The notes beneath the pieces were generated by a model. The model ran no database searches, had not been told where the DNA came from, and saw only the letters and a program-made list of their open reading frames with translations. A program made the position numbers and the translations under genes. DNA of 64,000 nucleotides from Azonexus hydrophilus. GTDB taxonomy: Bacteria > Pseudomonadota > Gammaproteobacteria > Burkholderiales > Rhodocyclaceae. The stretch spans positions 1 to 64,000 of the forward strand of contig NZ_CAJHOB010000007.1 of NCBI RefSeq assembly GCF_905120355.1. The letters run 5' to 3'. Of this stretch, positions 1 through 7,145 are shown piece by piece. Each line of letters begins with the position of its first letter. The first letter of the stretch is position 1.

Positions 1-11
1 ACAATCTTCAG

Positions 12-365
12 CTATTGAAACTTCGGCGAAAAGACGGTGGTGGCCGGACGGTTACTCATCACCGCCTGGCCAGTGGAAATGCACTCCCTCAACCACAACA
101 CGGCATCAATCTCGCCGTCGCCGGTCACCTTCTGCTGCTGCGGCAGCGTCGGCGCCGCCGGCAGGGTTTCGGCGCTGACACGGATCGGCGGCAGCGAACA
201 CATCGCCCGCAATCGCTCGTTGTCCCGAAACGCGCCGGACCTGCTGCAGATGGTTTTAACGGTACCCACTGGCAGGCCTGTCTGGTCGGCAACCTCACGA
301 ATCGAGTAGCGCCGCCGGAGATCCAGCACCTTGGCTTTCGCCTCGATTGAAACCCCCTGTTTCAA
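12..365 (-). CDS. Small helix-turn-helix protein
   Basis: 117 residues. Residues about 20-45 form a resolvase/transposase-like helix-turn-helix (SIREVADQTGLPVGTVKTI), and the rest is low in recognisable motifs. It is the second gene of a leftward pair: its TTG start overlaps the TGA of the upstream gene by four bases (TTGA), so the two are probably translationally coupled. No family name can be given; a phage regulator or terminase-adjacent DNA-binding protein is possible. The TTG start is chosen because of the coupling and because no upstream ATG exists. Confidence 0.6.
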   Translation of the reverse strand: MKQGVSIEAKAKVLDLRRRYSIREVADQTGLPVGTVKTICSRSGAFRDNERLRAMCSLPPIRVSAETLPAAPTLPQQQKVTGDGEIDAVLWLRECISTGQAVMSNRPATTVFSPKFQ

Positions 366-571
366 GACTGCCGATCCTTCAACACTTCACGGTTGATCTT
401 CTCGGCCGGCACGACTGAGCCGCAGCATGGGCAGCTCGCCATATTACCCTTTGCCTCTTCCCGCTTGATGGCAGCGTAAAGCGCGGTTGGAGATAGACCG
501 ACTTCCTTCGCTGCGGCATACGGCGTATACCCGGCACGCCACAGCGCCAGGGCTTGTTGGGTTCTGCTCAT
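362..571 (-). CDS. Small HTH protein with CPCC zinc-like motif
   Basis: 69 residues, with an N-terminal Hin/resolvase-type helix-turn-helix (residues about 6-36, GYTPYAAAKEVGLSPTALYA) and a CPCC motif near residue 47 that could bind zinc. It starts with ATG at 571 and faces a plus-strand operon across a 365-base control region, so it could be a regulator of that divergent region. This role is inferred from position only. It overlaps the following gene by four bases. Function unknown. Confidence 0.6.
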   Translation of the reverse strand: MSRTQQALALWRAGYTPYAAAKEVGLSPTALYAAIKREEAKGNMASCPCCGSVVPAEKINREVLKDRQS

Positions 572-606
572 TTCTCACATCCGTTTAATGCACATACTAC
601 ACATTG

Positions 607-654
607 TAGAACGTTGAATAAGTTATTGACACGTTTTATATAACGTTCTATAGT
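607..654 (+). promoter_or_regulatory. Sigma70 promoter with flanking inverted TAGAACGTT operators
   Basis: TTGACA (626-631) and TATAGT (649-654) are separated by exactly 17 bases, a near-consensus sigma70 promoter reading into the plus-strand small-gene operon. TAGAACGTT (607-615) and its exact inverse AACGTTCTA (642-650) bracket the -35 element and overlap the -10 element, as expected of a repressor-controlled early phage promoter. The repressor is not identified; 362-571 is a candidate only by proximity. The stretch 572-936 holds this control region and the leader hairpin but no gene I can support. Confidence 0.65.
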
Positions 655-872
655 ACATTCAACACAGCAACACCGCTCTTTCACAGAACCGAAATCATCA
701 AGCGCGAGCATCGGCAACTGGCCGGATCGACGGGGATCATGACCCAGACATCACACAGTGCGCTTGACCGGAGACCAGGCTGCCGTGAGTGCCTGGGAGG
801 GATAGGGAAACGCGCATGGTATGACGCCAAAGGCCGACAGCCCAGCTAGCGCCCGAGTCCCAGAAAAGCGAA

Positions 873-902
873 GCCCGGCCGGTGCTACCAACACCGCCGG
901 GC
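873..902 (+). promoter_or_regulatory. Leader hairpin upstream of the plus-strand operon
   Basis: GCCCGGC-GGTG (873-884, one bulged base) pairs with CACCGCCGGGC (892-902) around a seven-base loop, an 11-bp GC-rich stem. No U tract follows (the next bases are CTCTAATC), so it is not a classic terminator. It lies about 220 bases after the promoter and 34 bases before the first start codon. It could stabilise the mRNA, shape translation or bind an antitermination factor; the sequence does not decide. Confidence 0.4.
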
Positions 903-936
903 CTCTAATCACCAATCAACTGAATGAGGTCGAATC

Positions 937-1236
937 ATGGCAACTGCTCAAATTGTACAGATCAGCACCCAAAAGCGCACCAGCATCATTAACCGTTACC
1001 TGTCCCTGGCTCAAGAGCTGGCCCGGATCAAAACCGAGATGGAAATGCTCAAGGTCGAGGCTATCGAAGTGCTTGGCGAAGGCACTCACGAAACCAAGAC
1101 GGCCAGGGTAACTATCAACTGGCTAACCCGCAACAGCTTCGACGGAACGAAGGACAAAACCTTTTTGAGCCCGGAACAGGTGGCCCAGTGCAACAAGGCT
1201 TCCTCTTTCTTCGATGTTCGTGTGAAGGGGCTGTGA
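937..1236 (+). CDS. Small coiled-coil protein, first gene of E1 plus-strand operon
   Basis: 99 residues, hydrophilic, with a predicted helical heptad region at residues about 15-45 (RYLSLAQELARIKTEMEMLK). The start is supported by a GAGG element eight bases upstream. It is followed after one base by the next gene of the operon. No family is recognised. Position directly behind a strong, operator-flanked promoter suggests an early phage function. Confidence 0.6.
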   Translation: MATAQIVQISTQKRTSIINRYLSLAQELARIKTEMEMLKVEAIEVLGEGTHETKTARVTINWLTRNSFDGTKDKTFLSPEQVAQCNKASSFFDVRVKGL

Positions 1237-1237
1237 C

Positions 1238-1534
1238 ATGGAGCTCACCACAGATCAGATGAAAGATGCCTGCGAAAAGCTGTTTGGTGACCATCCGGAG
1301 GACGTTATTGAACCGATCAATAGCGCTGAAGATGCTCTGGGGCAACTGATGGAGATTTTTCACACCATTGTCAATGAAGCAAGCGGCAACATTGAATGCC
1401 TCCGCATCAAACGCCTGGCCGAAGTTGGAGCATATCTCGCGTTTGATTTTGCCAACTACACCGGGAGCCGGTACGAAACCATGCTTGAGCGCCTAGTTGA
1501 GCAGGGGATTGTTTCCAAGCGGGGGAAGGTATGA
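1238..1534 (+). CDS. Hypothetical small acidic protein
   Basis: 98 residues, second gene of the plus-strand operon. ATG follows the previous stop almost directly and its own TGA overlaps the ATG of the next gene, so translation is coupled. It is acidic and helical in the first half; no motif or family is recognised. Confidence 0.55.
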   Translation: MELTTDQMKDACEKLFGDHPEDVIEPINSAEDALGQLMEIFHTIVNEASGNIECLRIKRLAEVGAYLAFDFANYTGSRYETMLERLVEQGIVSKRGKV

Positions 1535-1845
1535 GCGCGCATGATTTCTTCATTCTCCCGGCCATCCTCACGGAACTGCTGAATTGCGCAATCAAGCACG
1601 ACGAAGAAACGGTGAAACGGTGCGCTGGAATGTTGGACATGGGTTGCACCGTCATGGCCAGGGGCGCGGCCTATCTCATGAACGCCCTGGGCCAGGATGG
1701 TGATGTTGATGAAATGCAGCGGATGCTGGCCTCTGATGCCTTGGCGGAACTGGTGGGATCAGTGGCCGTGCTGCTAGAGCTTGAGTGCGCCGCCGAAAGC
1801 ATCATCCTGAAAGAAAAACTGAACCATGGAGGTGTGCAGCCATGA
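1531..1845 (+). CDS. Hypothetical small helical protein
   Basis: 104 residues, mostly alpha-helical by composition, with several cysteines (CAIK, CAGM, GCTV, LECAA) and no recognisable domain. It overlaps the upstream gene (ATGA) and the downstream gene (ATGA at 1842-1845), as in a tightly packed phage operon. It shares with 2254-2517 and 2514-2990 a style of Leu/Ala-rich helices, so these could be divergent relatives, but this was not aligned. Confidence 0.55.
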   Translation: MSAHDFFILPAILTELLNCAIKHDEETVKRCAGMLDMGCTVMARGAAYLMNALGQDGDVDEMQRMLASDALAELVGSVAVLLELECAAESIILKEKLNHGGVQP

Positions 1846-2123
1846 GCAAGCGAACTTCAGTCTTTACCGCCGTCCCTGGTCTGTATGAAATCAAGGGAAA
1901 GCGCATGGCTATCAGGGACCAGATCAACTGCCGCATGGCCCAGCTTGAGGCCATGCTTGCTATGACCTATGGCGAGCCGGGTGAGGCGTTCCGGAACATC
2001 AACGACGACTTGCAAGACAACTTTATGTGGTCATGCGCAATGGCTATCAAGGAGATTCGCCAGCTTCTGGATCTTCTTGGGCAGGAAAACAGCAGCGATG
2101 CTCCAAGCCTTGATCCAGCTTGA
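1842..2123 (+). CDS. Hypothetical small protein
   Basis: 93 residues starting MSKRTSVFTA, coupled to the preceding gene by an ATGA overlap. An internal ATG at 1905 (MAIRDQINCR) would give a shorter product. Helical and Met-rich; no motif or family recognised. The start at 1842 is chosen because of the overlap. Confidence 0.5.
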   Translation: MSKRTSVFTAVPGLYEIKGKRMAIRDQINCRMAQLEAMLAMTYGEPGEAFRNINDDLQDNFMWSCAMAIKEIRQLLDLLGQENSSDAPSLDPA

Positions 2124-2253
2124 ATCACTGCGCGCGGAATTGCGCCGCCGGCTGGAAATGATCCGCCGGCAGCGTCCGTTCCCTGGCCGCAGCATTGGAA
2201 CCTTCGGCGGGCCAGCAAGAGCCCCCGCCATTCCTATCGAGGAAGACGTCACC

Positions 2254-2517
2254 ATGAACACCGAAGCACACGACACACCAGCCGAAAAGGCCATCACCAA
2301 GTCTGACATCGAATTGGCGAGAATCGACCTGGACAGCAAATGCGATGCGATCTTCGCCATCTGCAATGCAATTGCCGTTCTCACCAAAGCACCGTCGGTG
2401 CCTGAAGGGCTCTACGGCAACACCATCCACCTCCTGGCCGTTCATATGGCCTCCCTGGCAGGCATCATGCAGAACGACGTCGGCCTCTTCATTGAAAAAG
2501 TGGAGGAAGCACAATGA
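2254..2517 (+). CDS. Hypothetical small protein (possible longer form from 2098)
   Basis: 87 residues from ATG 2254, which has a strong GAGGAAG ribosome-binding site seven bases upstream. The same frame is open from ATG 2098, which overlaps the end of the previous gene and would add 52 Arg/Pro-rich residues; either or both starts may be used. The body is helical (SKCDAIFAICNAIAVLTKA). It overlaps the next gene by four bases. No family recognised. Confidence 0.5.
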   Translation: MNTEAHDTPAEKAITKSDIELARIDLDSKCDAIFAICNAIAVLTKAPSVPEGLYGNTIHLLAVHMASLAGIMQNDVGLFIEKVEEAQ

Positions 2518-2990
2518 TCGACAACATCACCCGCCGCATTCAACTGGTCGACGTCACCACCGCACGCCAGCACGGCGAGCAGGATGCACAAGCGCTGCTC
2601 AAGGCCGTGATCAACCCCACCACCGAAGCAGGCCTGCAGGATGACGCCAGCGCAATCCTGATGCTCAGCTTGCACCCGATCATCGAACTGGCCCAACAGC
2701 ATCGCATCGAGGAATGCACAGCCAGGTTGGAAGGCTTCGCCAAGATCACTGGCCCGGTGCTGGAGCGTATTGCAACCCTGGCCGAACGGATCACCCCCGA
2801 AGAGCAGCGCGCGGTGAATGCCGCCATCTCGACCTGTTGCATGGTATCCGCCGGCCGGATCATCGCTGCCAGCCAGGACGACGACGATGCAACCGTGACG
2901 CTGTGCGAGTTGCAGCTTGCCGTTCGTGCGCTGGAGCCGCAATTCACCGAGAGCGAAGGGGGGAGCTGTGAGCGCCGATTCCCAGCTTGA
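2514..2990 (+). CDS. Hypothetical protein, last gene of plus-strand operon
   Basis: 158 residues, helical, with an acidic patch (SQDDDDATVTL) near residue 125. It starts in an ATGA overlap with the previous gene and is followed about 50 bases later by an intrinsic terminator at 3037-3059, so it ends the operon. No domain recognised. Confidence 0.55.
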   Translation: MIDNITRRIQLVDVTTARQHGEQDAQALLKAVINPTTEAGLQDDASAILMLSLHPIIELAQQHRIEECTARLEGFAKITGPVLERIATLAERITPEEQRAVNAAISTCCMVSAGRIIAASQDDDDATVTLCELQLAVRALEPQFTESEGGSCERRFPA

Positions 2991-3036
2991 CCATTTCCAG
3001 ACCGCGGCTGGGTAGCAATCCAATACGCCCCAATCA

Positions 3037-3059
3037 CCCCGCCCCCGTGGCGGGGTTTT
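3037..3059 (+). terminator. Rho-independent terminator of the plus-strand operon
   Basis: CCCCGCC (3037-3043) pairs with GGCGGGG (3049-3055) around a five-base loop and is followed by TTTT. It ends the plus-strand transcripts before they meet the leftward transcripts of 3126-4560. Confidence 0.75.
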
Positions 3060-3125
3060 CCATTGAGGGAGTCCAGAAGTTGGACACCCCATCGGGATTT
3101 CGAATCTCGAAGGGGCGCTGCCACC

Positions 3126-3467
3126 TCAGCGGCAGAATGCTGCCATCAGTGCACCGAAATCAGCCGGTGCTTTCTCTTCCTTCACCCTATACAGCGCAGC
3201 CGGATAGGTTTCTCGATTGCCATGCTTTTTCCGTGCAGGCAGTGGGCGCTTTGCAATGCCAATCCGCTCAACGATACCGCGCCTGACCAGCCAGGATATT
3301 GCTGCGCGGACTTGGTATTCACCGGTGCCAAGGGACCGGGCGATATCGTACGTCGTCAAGCCACCCCGGCACCCCCTGACAGCTTGCAGCACCTTGTCGG
3401 ATGTAACACGGGCCACAACCCCTCGGTCGAACGTGGAAACATTGGTGATGATCTTCTGCTGGCTCAT
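3126..3467 (-). CDS. Winged-helix DNA-binding protein
   Basis: 113 residues with a predicted winged helix-turn-helix at about 18-75 (LTTYDIARSLGTGEYQVRAAISWLVRRGIV), the pattern of small phage regulators that use an MarR/IclR-like HTH to distinguish half-sites. The C-terminal tail is basic. It is the last leftward gene before the terminator zone of the convergent operon. Target unknown. Confidence 0.65.
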   Translation of the reverse strand: MSQQKIITNVSTFDRGVVARVTSDKVLQAVRGCRGGLTTYDIARSLGTGEYQVRAAISWLVRRGIVERIGIAKRPLPARKKHGNRETYPAALYRVKEEKAPADFGALMAAFCR

Positions 3468-3470
3468 GGC

Positions 3471-3493
3471 AAACCCCGTGCGTAGCGACGGGG
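3471..3493 (-). terminator. Weak hairpin with short T run between two leftward genes
   Basis: Read on the minus strand, CCCCGT and ACGGGG form a 6-bp stem with an eight-base loop, followed by TTT. It sits between the stop of 3525-3752 and the start of 3126-3467 and could end the leftward late-type transcript in part. The short U tract makes this uncertain. Confidence 0.35.
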
Positions 3494-3524
3494 GTGGATT
3501 CTGTGCTGCCAGCCAGTAATCTAC

Positions 3525-3752
3525 TCATCCCGCAGTGATCGTTGCCGCTTTCAGCCGATCAACCAAAGCCCGCAGAAGATCCCGCGGCAATGCCCCGAGT
3601 CCGTTGCGTTGGAAAGCTTCAACCGTCACACCATGCGATGCCAGCATTTCGGCAAATGGTGGGCTCTGCATTAGGTGCTTCAGATAGGGGGGGGCCTTCG
3701 GGGCAATCTTGTCCTCAAGTGCACCAAGGCGACGCGCCAAAGCCTGACTCAT
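3525..3752 (-). CDS. Small protein with RRLxxLE N terminus
   Basis: 75 residues starting MSQALARRLGALEDK. The opening follows the pattern seen in the next gene upstream (RRLERIEAA) and in the N terminus of the right island's large terminase (RRLEKIEAA). It is coupled by a four-base overlap to 3749-4129. No enzymatic motif. It may belong with terminase-adjacent packaging factors; that is inferred from position and the shared N-terminal pattern. Confidence 0.55.
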   Translation of the reverse strand: MSQALARRLGALEDKIAPKAPPYLKHLMQSPPFAEMLASHGVTVEAFQRNGLGALPRDLLRALVDRLKAATITAG

Positions 3753-4129
3753 TGGTTTTCCTCGCTTTCAACGGGATCAGTTACCACGCCATGCACAGTG
3801 CCATTCAGCGATGCCAGAACATCGGCCAGGCGATTGGCCCGGCCCTGCTGTGATTTCTGGCTGGCCATCACCGCCAACCAGGCGTGAATCTCATTGTCGA
3901 AATACTCGACGCCAACCTCTTGCTGATCCTGGTCAACGCTATCCGGCGAACGTACAACACCGATACGATCACCGCGCAACAGGGAAGTGCTGATTGCTTC
4001 CCGATGGGCCTGCCATTCGATGGCAGTCGCCTCATGTTCTGGTTCCACCAGGATCGTGAAAGCCTGTTCAGGCGCCGCTCTTAACGCGGCTTCGATTCTC
4101 TCCAGGCGGCGACGCAATACGCTGGTCAT
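3749..4129 (-). CDS. Small protein with RRLERIEAA N terminus, next to TerS-like gene
   Basis: 126 residues. Residues 6-14 (RRLERIEAA) match the opening of the E2 large terminase at 45799-47601, although no ATPase or nuclease motif follows here. It overlaps the TerS-like gene upstream and the small gene downstream by four bases each, so three genes form one unit where a TerL would be expected. Function unknown; a terminase accessory or a terminase N-terminal remnant are both possible. Confidence 0.55.
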   Translation of the reverse strand: MTSVLRRRLERIEAALRAAPEQAFTILVEPEHEATAIEWQAHREAISTSLLRGDRIGVVRSPDSVDQDQQEVGVEYFDNEIHAWLAVMASQKSQQGRANRLADVLASLNGTVHGVVTDPVESEENQ

Positions 4130-4560
4130 GCCCGCCCCCTTTCCTTCAACTGCTTTTCAAGAGCGGTCGTGCGGGCTGCCAGATCACTGGTTTCCAGACT
4201 GCGCCGCTGGTGCTCAATCAAGCCGGCAAGCGTCTCTCCCTCGCCAGGGAGAATCTCTCCAGTCGCAACTGCCGCCAGAACCTTCGCCTGTGCCGTAGCA
4301 CAGTCATCCACTGAGGTGACATCAGGCAGTGCAATCGATAGTGGCCGCTCCCGAGTCGTGGGAATCAGCTTATCGACCACCAGTCGAGCCGCAGCCATAT
4401 CGCCGCCCTTTGCGGCATCGATCACCACTTTGACGACATCGGTCAGCTCACCTTCCATCGCTGCTATGGCAAGCAGCGTGGCCTTGTTGCGGCTTCCCTT
4501 TGGGCGCCCCCTTGGGTTGCCGCTTTGCCCCTTCTTCCAGCCTGGTGCCTTGTCATTCAC
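4126..4560 (-). CDS. DUF5681-like protein, candidate small terminase
   Basis: 144 residues. The N terminus (WKKGQSGNPRGRPKGSRNKAT) has the basic Gly/Arg/Pro signature of DUF5681 proteins, common beside phage terminase genes. The middle is helical and the C terminus is probably coiled coil. It lies in the same relative place as 47598-48071 in E2, which directly precedes a real TerL. A TerS or DNA-recognition role is inferred from this context. The neighbour below it is not a TerL, which is unusual. Confidence 0.65.
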   Translation of the reverse strand: MNDKAPGWKKGQSGNPRGRPKGSRNKATLLAIAAMEGELTDVVKVVIDAAKGGDMAAARLVVDKLIPTTRERPLSIALPDVTSVDDCATAQAKVLAAVATGEILPGEGETLAGLIEHQRRSLETSDLAARTTALEKQLKERGRA

Positions 4561-4581
4561 GCTGTTTTCCCCGGTGCAAGA

Positions 4582-5037
4582 TCAGGACATTCCCAACTTC
4601 TGACGTGCCTCAAGAATTTCGCGCCGCTGGTGGCAGTCGTGGCTGGGAGGCTCTTGCGTGGCGATATTCCGCAATTCTGCCAGGCGTTCAATCTCCTTCC
4701 GGTTGGCTTCACGTCTGGCGGCCTGCTCCGGGGTTACCTCCGGCCGCTCCGGTTGCCATTCAGCAATCTCCGTGGGCTGCTCTCCCACAATCCATTCCAG
4801 ACGCTGCTCCAGGTTGTTGAGGGAACGTGCATACACCTCAACCCTGCCCCAGCTCGGGAAGGTGACCAGAAGGCGCTTGGTACCTTCCAGGCGTTGCTGC
4901 CGGCGGAAGGTGATGGCGCAATCCTGAAGGCCGGACCAAAGGTCTGTGCGTAGCTGGAAGGCAATACTGGGTTCCATCACGGCCAAACCAGATGCTGCAA
5001 TGCATTGATGGGCATACCAAGTTGAACGGTCGGTCAT
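4582..5037 (-). CDS. Hypothetical phage protein
   Basis: 151 residues starting MTDRSTWYAH at ATG 5037. The C-terminal third is strongly charged and likely coiled coil (QAARREANRKEIERLAELRN). It lies between a large ejection-type protein and the TerS-like gene in the leftward operon. No family is recognised. Confidence 0.55.
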   Translation of the reverse strand: MTDRSTWYAHQCIAASGLAVMEPSIAFQLRTDLWSGLQDCAITFRRQQRLEGTKRLLVTFPSWGRVEVYARSLNNLEQRLEWIVGEQPTEIAEWQPERPEVTPEQAARREANRKEIERLAELRNIATQEPPSHDCHQRREILEARQKLGMS

Positions 5038-5060
5038 GTTCTGTTCCTTTCGAGGGAGGG

Positions 5061-7145
5061 TTATTGCTGGCTGCCGGCGATCACCCCGGCCTGGGTGGCG
5101 CGTTTTGCGCGGTCTTCAAGAATCTGCTCAACGATGCTGCGAATCTCGTTGATGTTTGCGGTGCCCTGCTGGCCCTTGCCCGTGAGCAAGCGGCCCATTT
5201 CATTCCGGACAGGCTCAGGGGTTGAAACCCGGTTCCATGCGTTGGCGGCGGTATTGAGCAACCCCGTCAGGTTGCCTGATGCAGCATTCCGGGCAGCACT
5301 CCCTGCTTCGCTGATGCCGCTCACATCCAGGTCACCTATACCGGCGGCGCGTGAGGCTGTCTGAGAACCACGGCCGACACTTTCCAGGCCCTTCAGGCGT
5401 GACTCTTTTGCAACGTTGGCAGCAAACTGACGGAAAGCCTTCTGGTCTCGGAACAACTCTTTCAGCTTCTCCGCTGTGGCCGGCTCCCGCCAAATTTTTA
5501 AAATCTGGGTCTGCCCGCCTTCCGTGCCCAGCTTCTTCCGCAGCGACTCGAAAGCTCCGATCTTGAAGGCCTGCAGCTCACCTCCTGATAGATCCTGGAT
5601 CAGTTCCCTGATTTTCCATCCATCTTTACTCATGGCCTGATAGCCCATATTGGCAGCCTGGCGAAGCTCAGTCGGGCCGGCATAGGCATTCCGGGCCATT
5701 CGGTAGAGACTCTTGCCGGTCGCCGGGTCAGTGGTGGCCTTATCCAGAGCGCCCACCAGGTCACGGCGCAGGGTCTGGTAGGCGCGCCCCATTTCGTTCA
5801 GGCGCCCGGTTTCCGGATTGATATGGGCTTGCTCCAGGTCGTACAGAGTCCGCTTGAGGGTATCCAGTTGCTGAAGCTGAACTTTACCCTTGGGGCCCGT
5901 CAGTAGATCATTGAGGCCTTTGGCCTGCACTTCTCCCAGGTCGAACCGTTCCCCGGTCAATTCCGCCAGTTTCCGGGCTTCGCCAAATGCGGACTGGGCT
6001 CGGCCCAGGATGGCGGTCAGGTCGCTGTCCATGGTGATATTGGTCCGGCGCACGCGGTCATACAGGGGGGCGGAGCTTTGCCGCCGCACGGCATCCAGTG
6101 CCTGGAGAGTATCGGGCAGGCGTTTTCCGTCCGGGCTCAGCCCTTCAGCAGCGGCATCAATCAGCCGGCTTGCCCGGCCCGCCTGGCGGTCATGAATCAG
6201 GCGCTCGGTCATGTCCTTGGTTTTGCCGGGAAGCGTGCTCAGGGTGTCCAGCAGCTGCCGGGTGTTCTGCCCGCCAGCATCCGCAATCGTGGCCTCTGAT
6301 CCCAGCTTTGCCTGCCGGGCGGCAATCACGTCCAGGGGATTGGTGAGAGCCCCTCGCCCGCCGGCATCCCGCTCGATCACCTGAAGAATCTTGGGAGCAG
6401 CCTGATTGAGCACCCCCTGATCAGCCGCATGAGTAATGCCCAGCCGGGAAACCACCTCGGCCAACCCCATCCCCTCTGCAGCTTTGGCAGCCGCACGGGT
6501 CAAGCCTTTGGCCGCAGCACTGGCGGCACTGATACCCCCAGCGACAACCGGCCCCATAACCGCGCCGCCAGCCGTACCTGCAGCTATGTCTTTGACCACG
6601 CCACCGGCATCCGTCGCCGTGGAATCCCCTGCCCCAGCAATAGCCCCAGCAGCTGCGCCAGTTCGCGCTGCCTGGGACACGAGCCCACCAGACCCGGCAA
6701 CCGCCCGAGAAGCTGCAGCAAATGGGTTGAGCAACGCCAGAGGGGCGGCAGCAGCGGCCCTGTCCACCTGAGCCATGACAGGGTTGGCCTTTTCGTGTCC
6801 GGCCACAATGTTCCGCGTATCGTCCCGGTGCTTCTGGTAGGCCTCGGACATGCTCCGGCCCGTGCCCCATGGAGTCAGGTTGCCCACTCCTTCCACCAGA
6901 GCGCCCGTAGCGCCCACAGCTTCGTCATACCAACCCATCGCAGGCCCCTGCATGGCGCTGACAGCGCGCCCAACAATGGAGGTGCCATTACTTGCCGCAT
7001 TCGGCTGCTCTGATGCCACGGGGGCGGCTTCCCGTACCTGTTGATTTCCACCACCCCACTCTTTTTCCCATGGCCTTTGCGGTGCGGGAGATGCGGTGGC
7101 CACCTGCGCCCCCTGGGTTGCCCAATCCTTTTCCCACGGCTTCAT
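5061..7145 (-). CDS. Large Ala/Gly-rich DNA-ejection-type virion protein
   Basis: 694 residues. It opens with two copies of a PWEK[DE]W motif (residues 3-8 and about 25-30), has long Ala/Gly-rich hydrophobic stretches at about 130-230, and then a helical C-terminal half. This composition and the position directly after another ejection-type protein fit podoviral internal or ejection proteins that pass through the cell envelope with the genome. Its ATG overlaps the upstream stop (ATGA). It is not an enzyme by visible motifs. Membrane or cell-envelope interaction is inferred from the hydrophobic segments. Confidence 0.65.
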   Translation of the reverse strand: MKPWEKDWATQGAQVATASPAPQRPWEKEWGGGNQQVREAAPVASEQPNAASNGTSIVGRAVSAMQGPAMGWYDEAVGATGALVEGVGNLTPWGTGRSMSEAYQKHRDDTRNIVAGHEKANPVMAQVDRAAAAAPLALLNPFAAASRAVAGSGGLVSQAARTGAAAGAIAGAGDSTATDAGGVVKDIAAGTAGGAVMGPVVAGGISAASAAAKGLTRAAAKAAEGMGLAEVVSRLGITHAADQGVLNQAAPKILQVIERDAGGRGALTNPLDVIAARQAKLGSEATIADAGGQNTRQLLDTLSTLPGKTKDMTERLIHDRQAGRASRLIDAAAEGLSPDGKRLPDTLQALDAVRRQSSAPLYDRVRRTNITMDSDLTAILGRAQSAFGEARKLAELTGERFDLGEVQAKGLNDLLTGPKGKVQLQQLDTLKRTLYDLEQAHINPETGRLNEMGRAYQTLRRDLVGALDKATTDPATGKSLYRMARNAYAGPTELRQAANMGYQAMSKDGWKIRELIQDLSGGELQAFKIGAFESLRKKLGTEGGQTQILKIWREPATAEKLKELFRDQKAFRQFAANVAKESRLKGLESVGRGSQTASRAAGIGDLDVSGISEAGSAARNAASGNLTGLLNTAANAWNRVSTPEPVRNEMGRLLTGKGQQGTANINEIRSIVEQILEDRAKRATQAGVIAGSQQ

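Noticed and set aside
821..1111. Plus-strand frame overlapping the first gene of the E1 operon
   Set aside because: No ribosome-binding site, runs through the leader hairpin, and overlaps a better supported start at 937.
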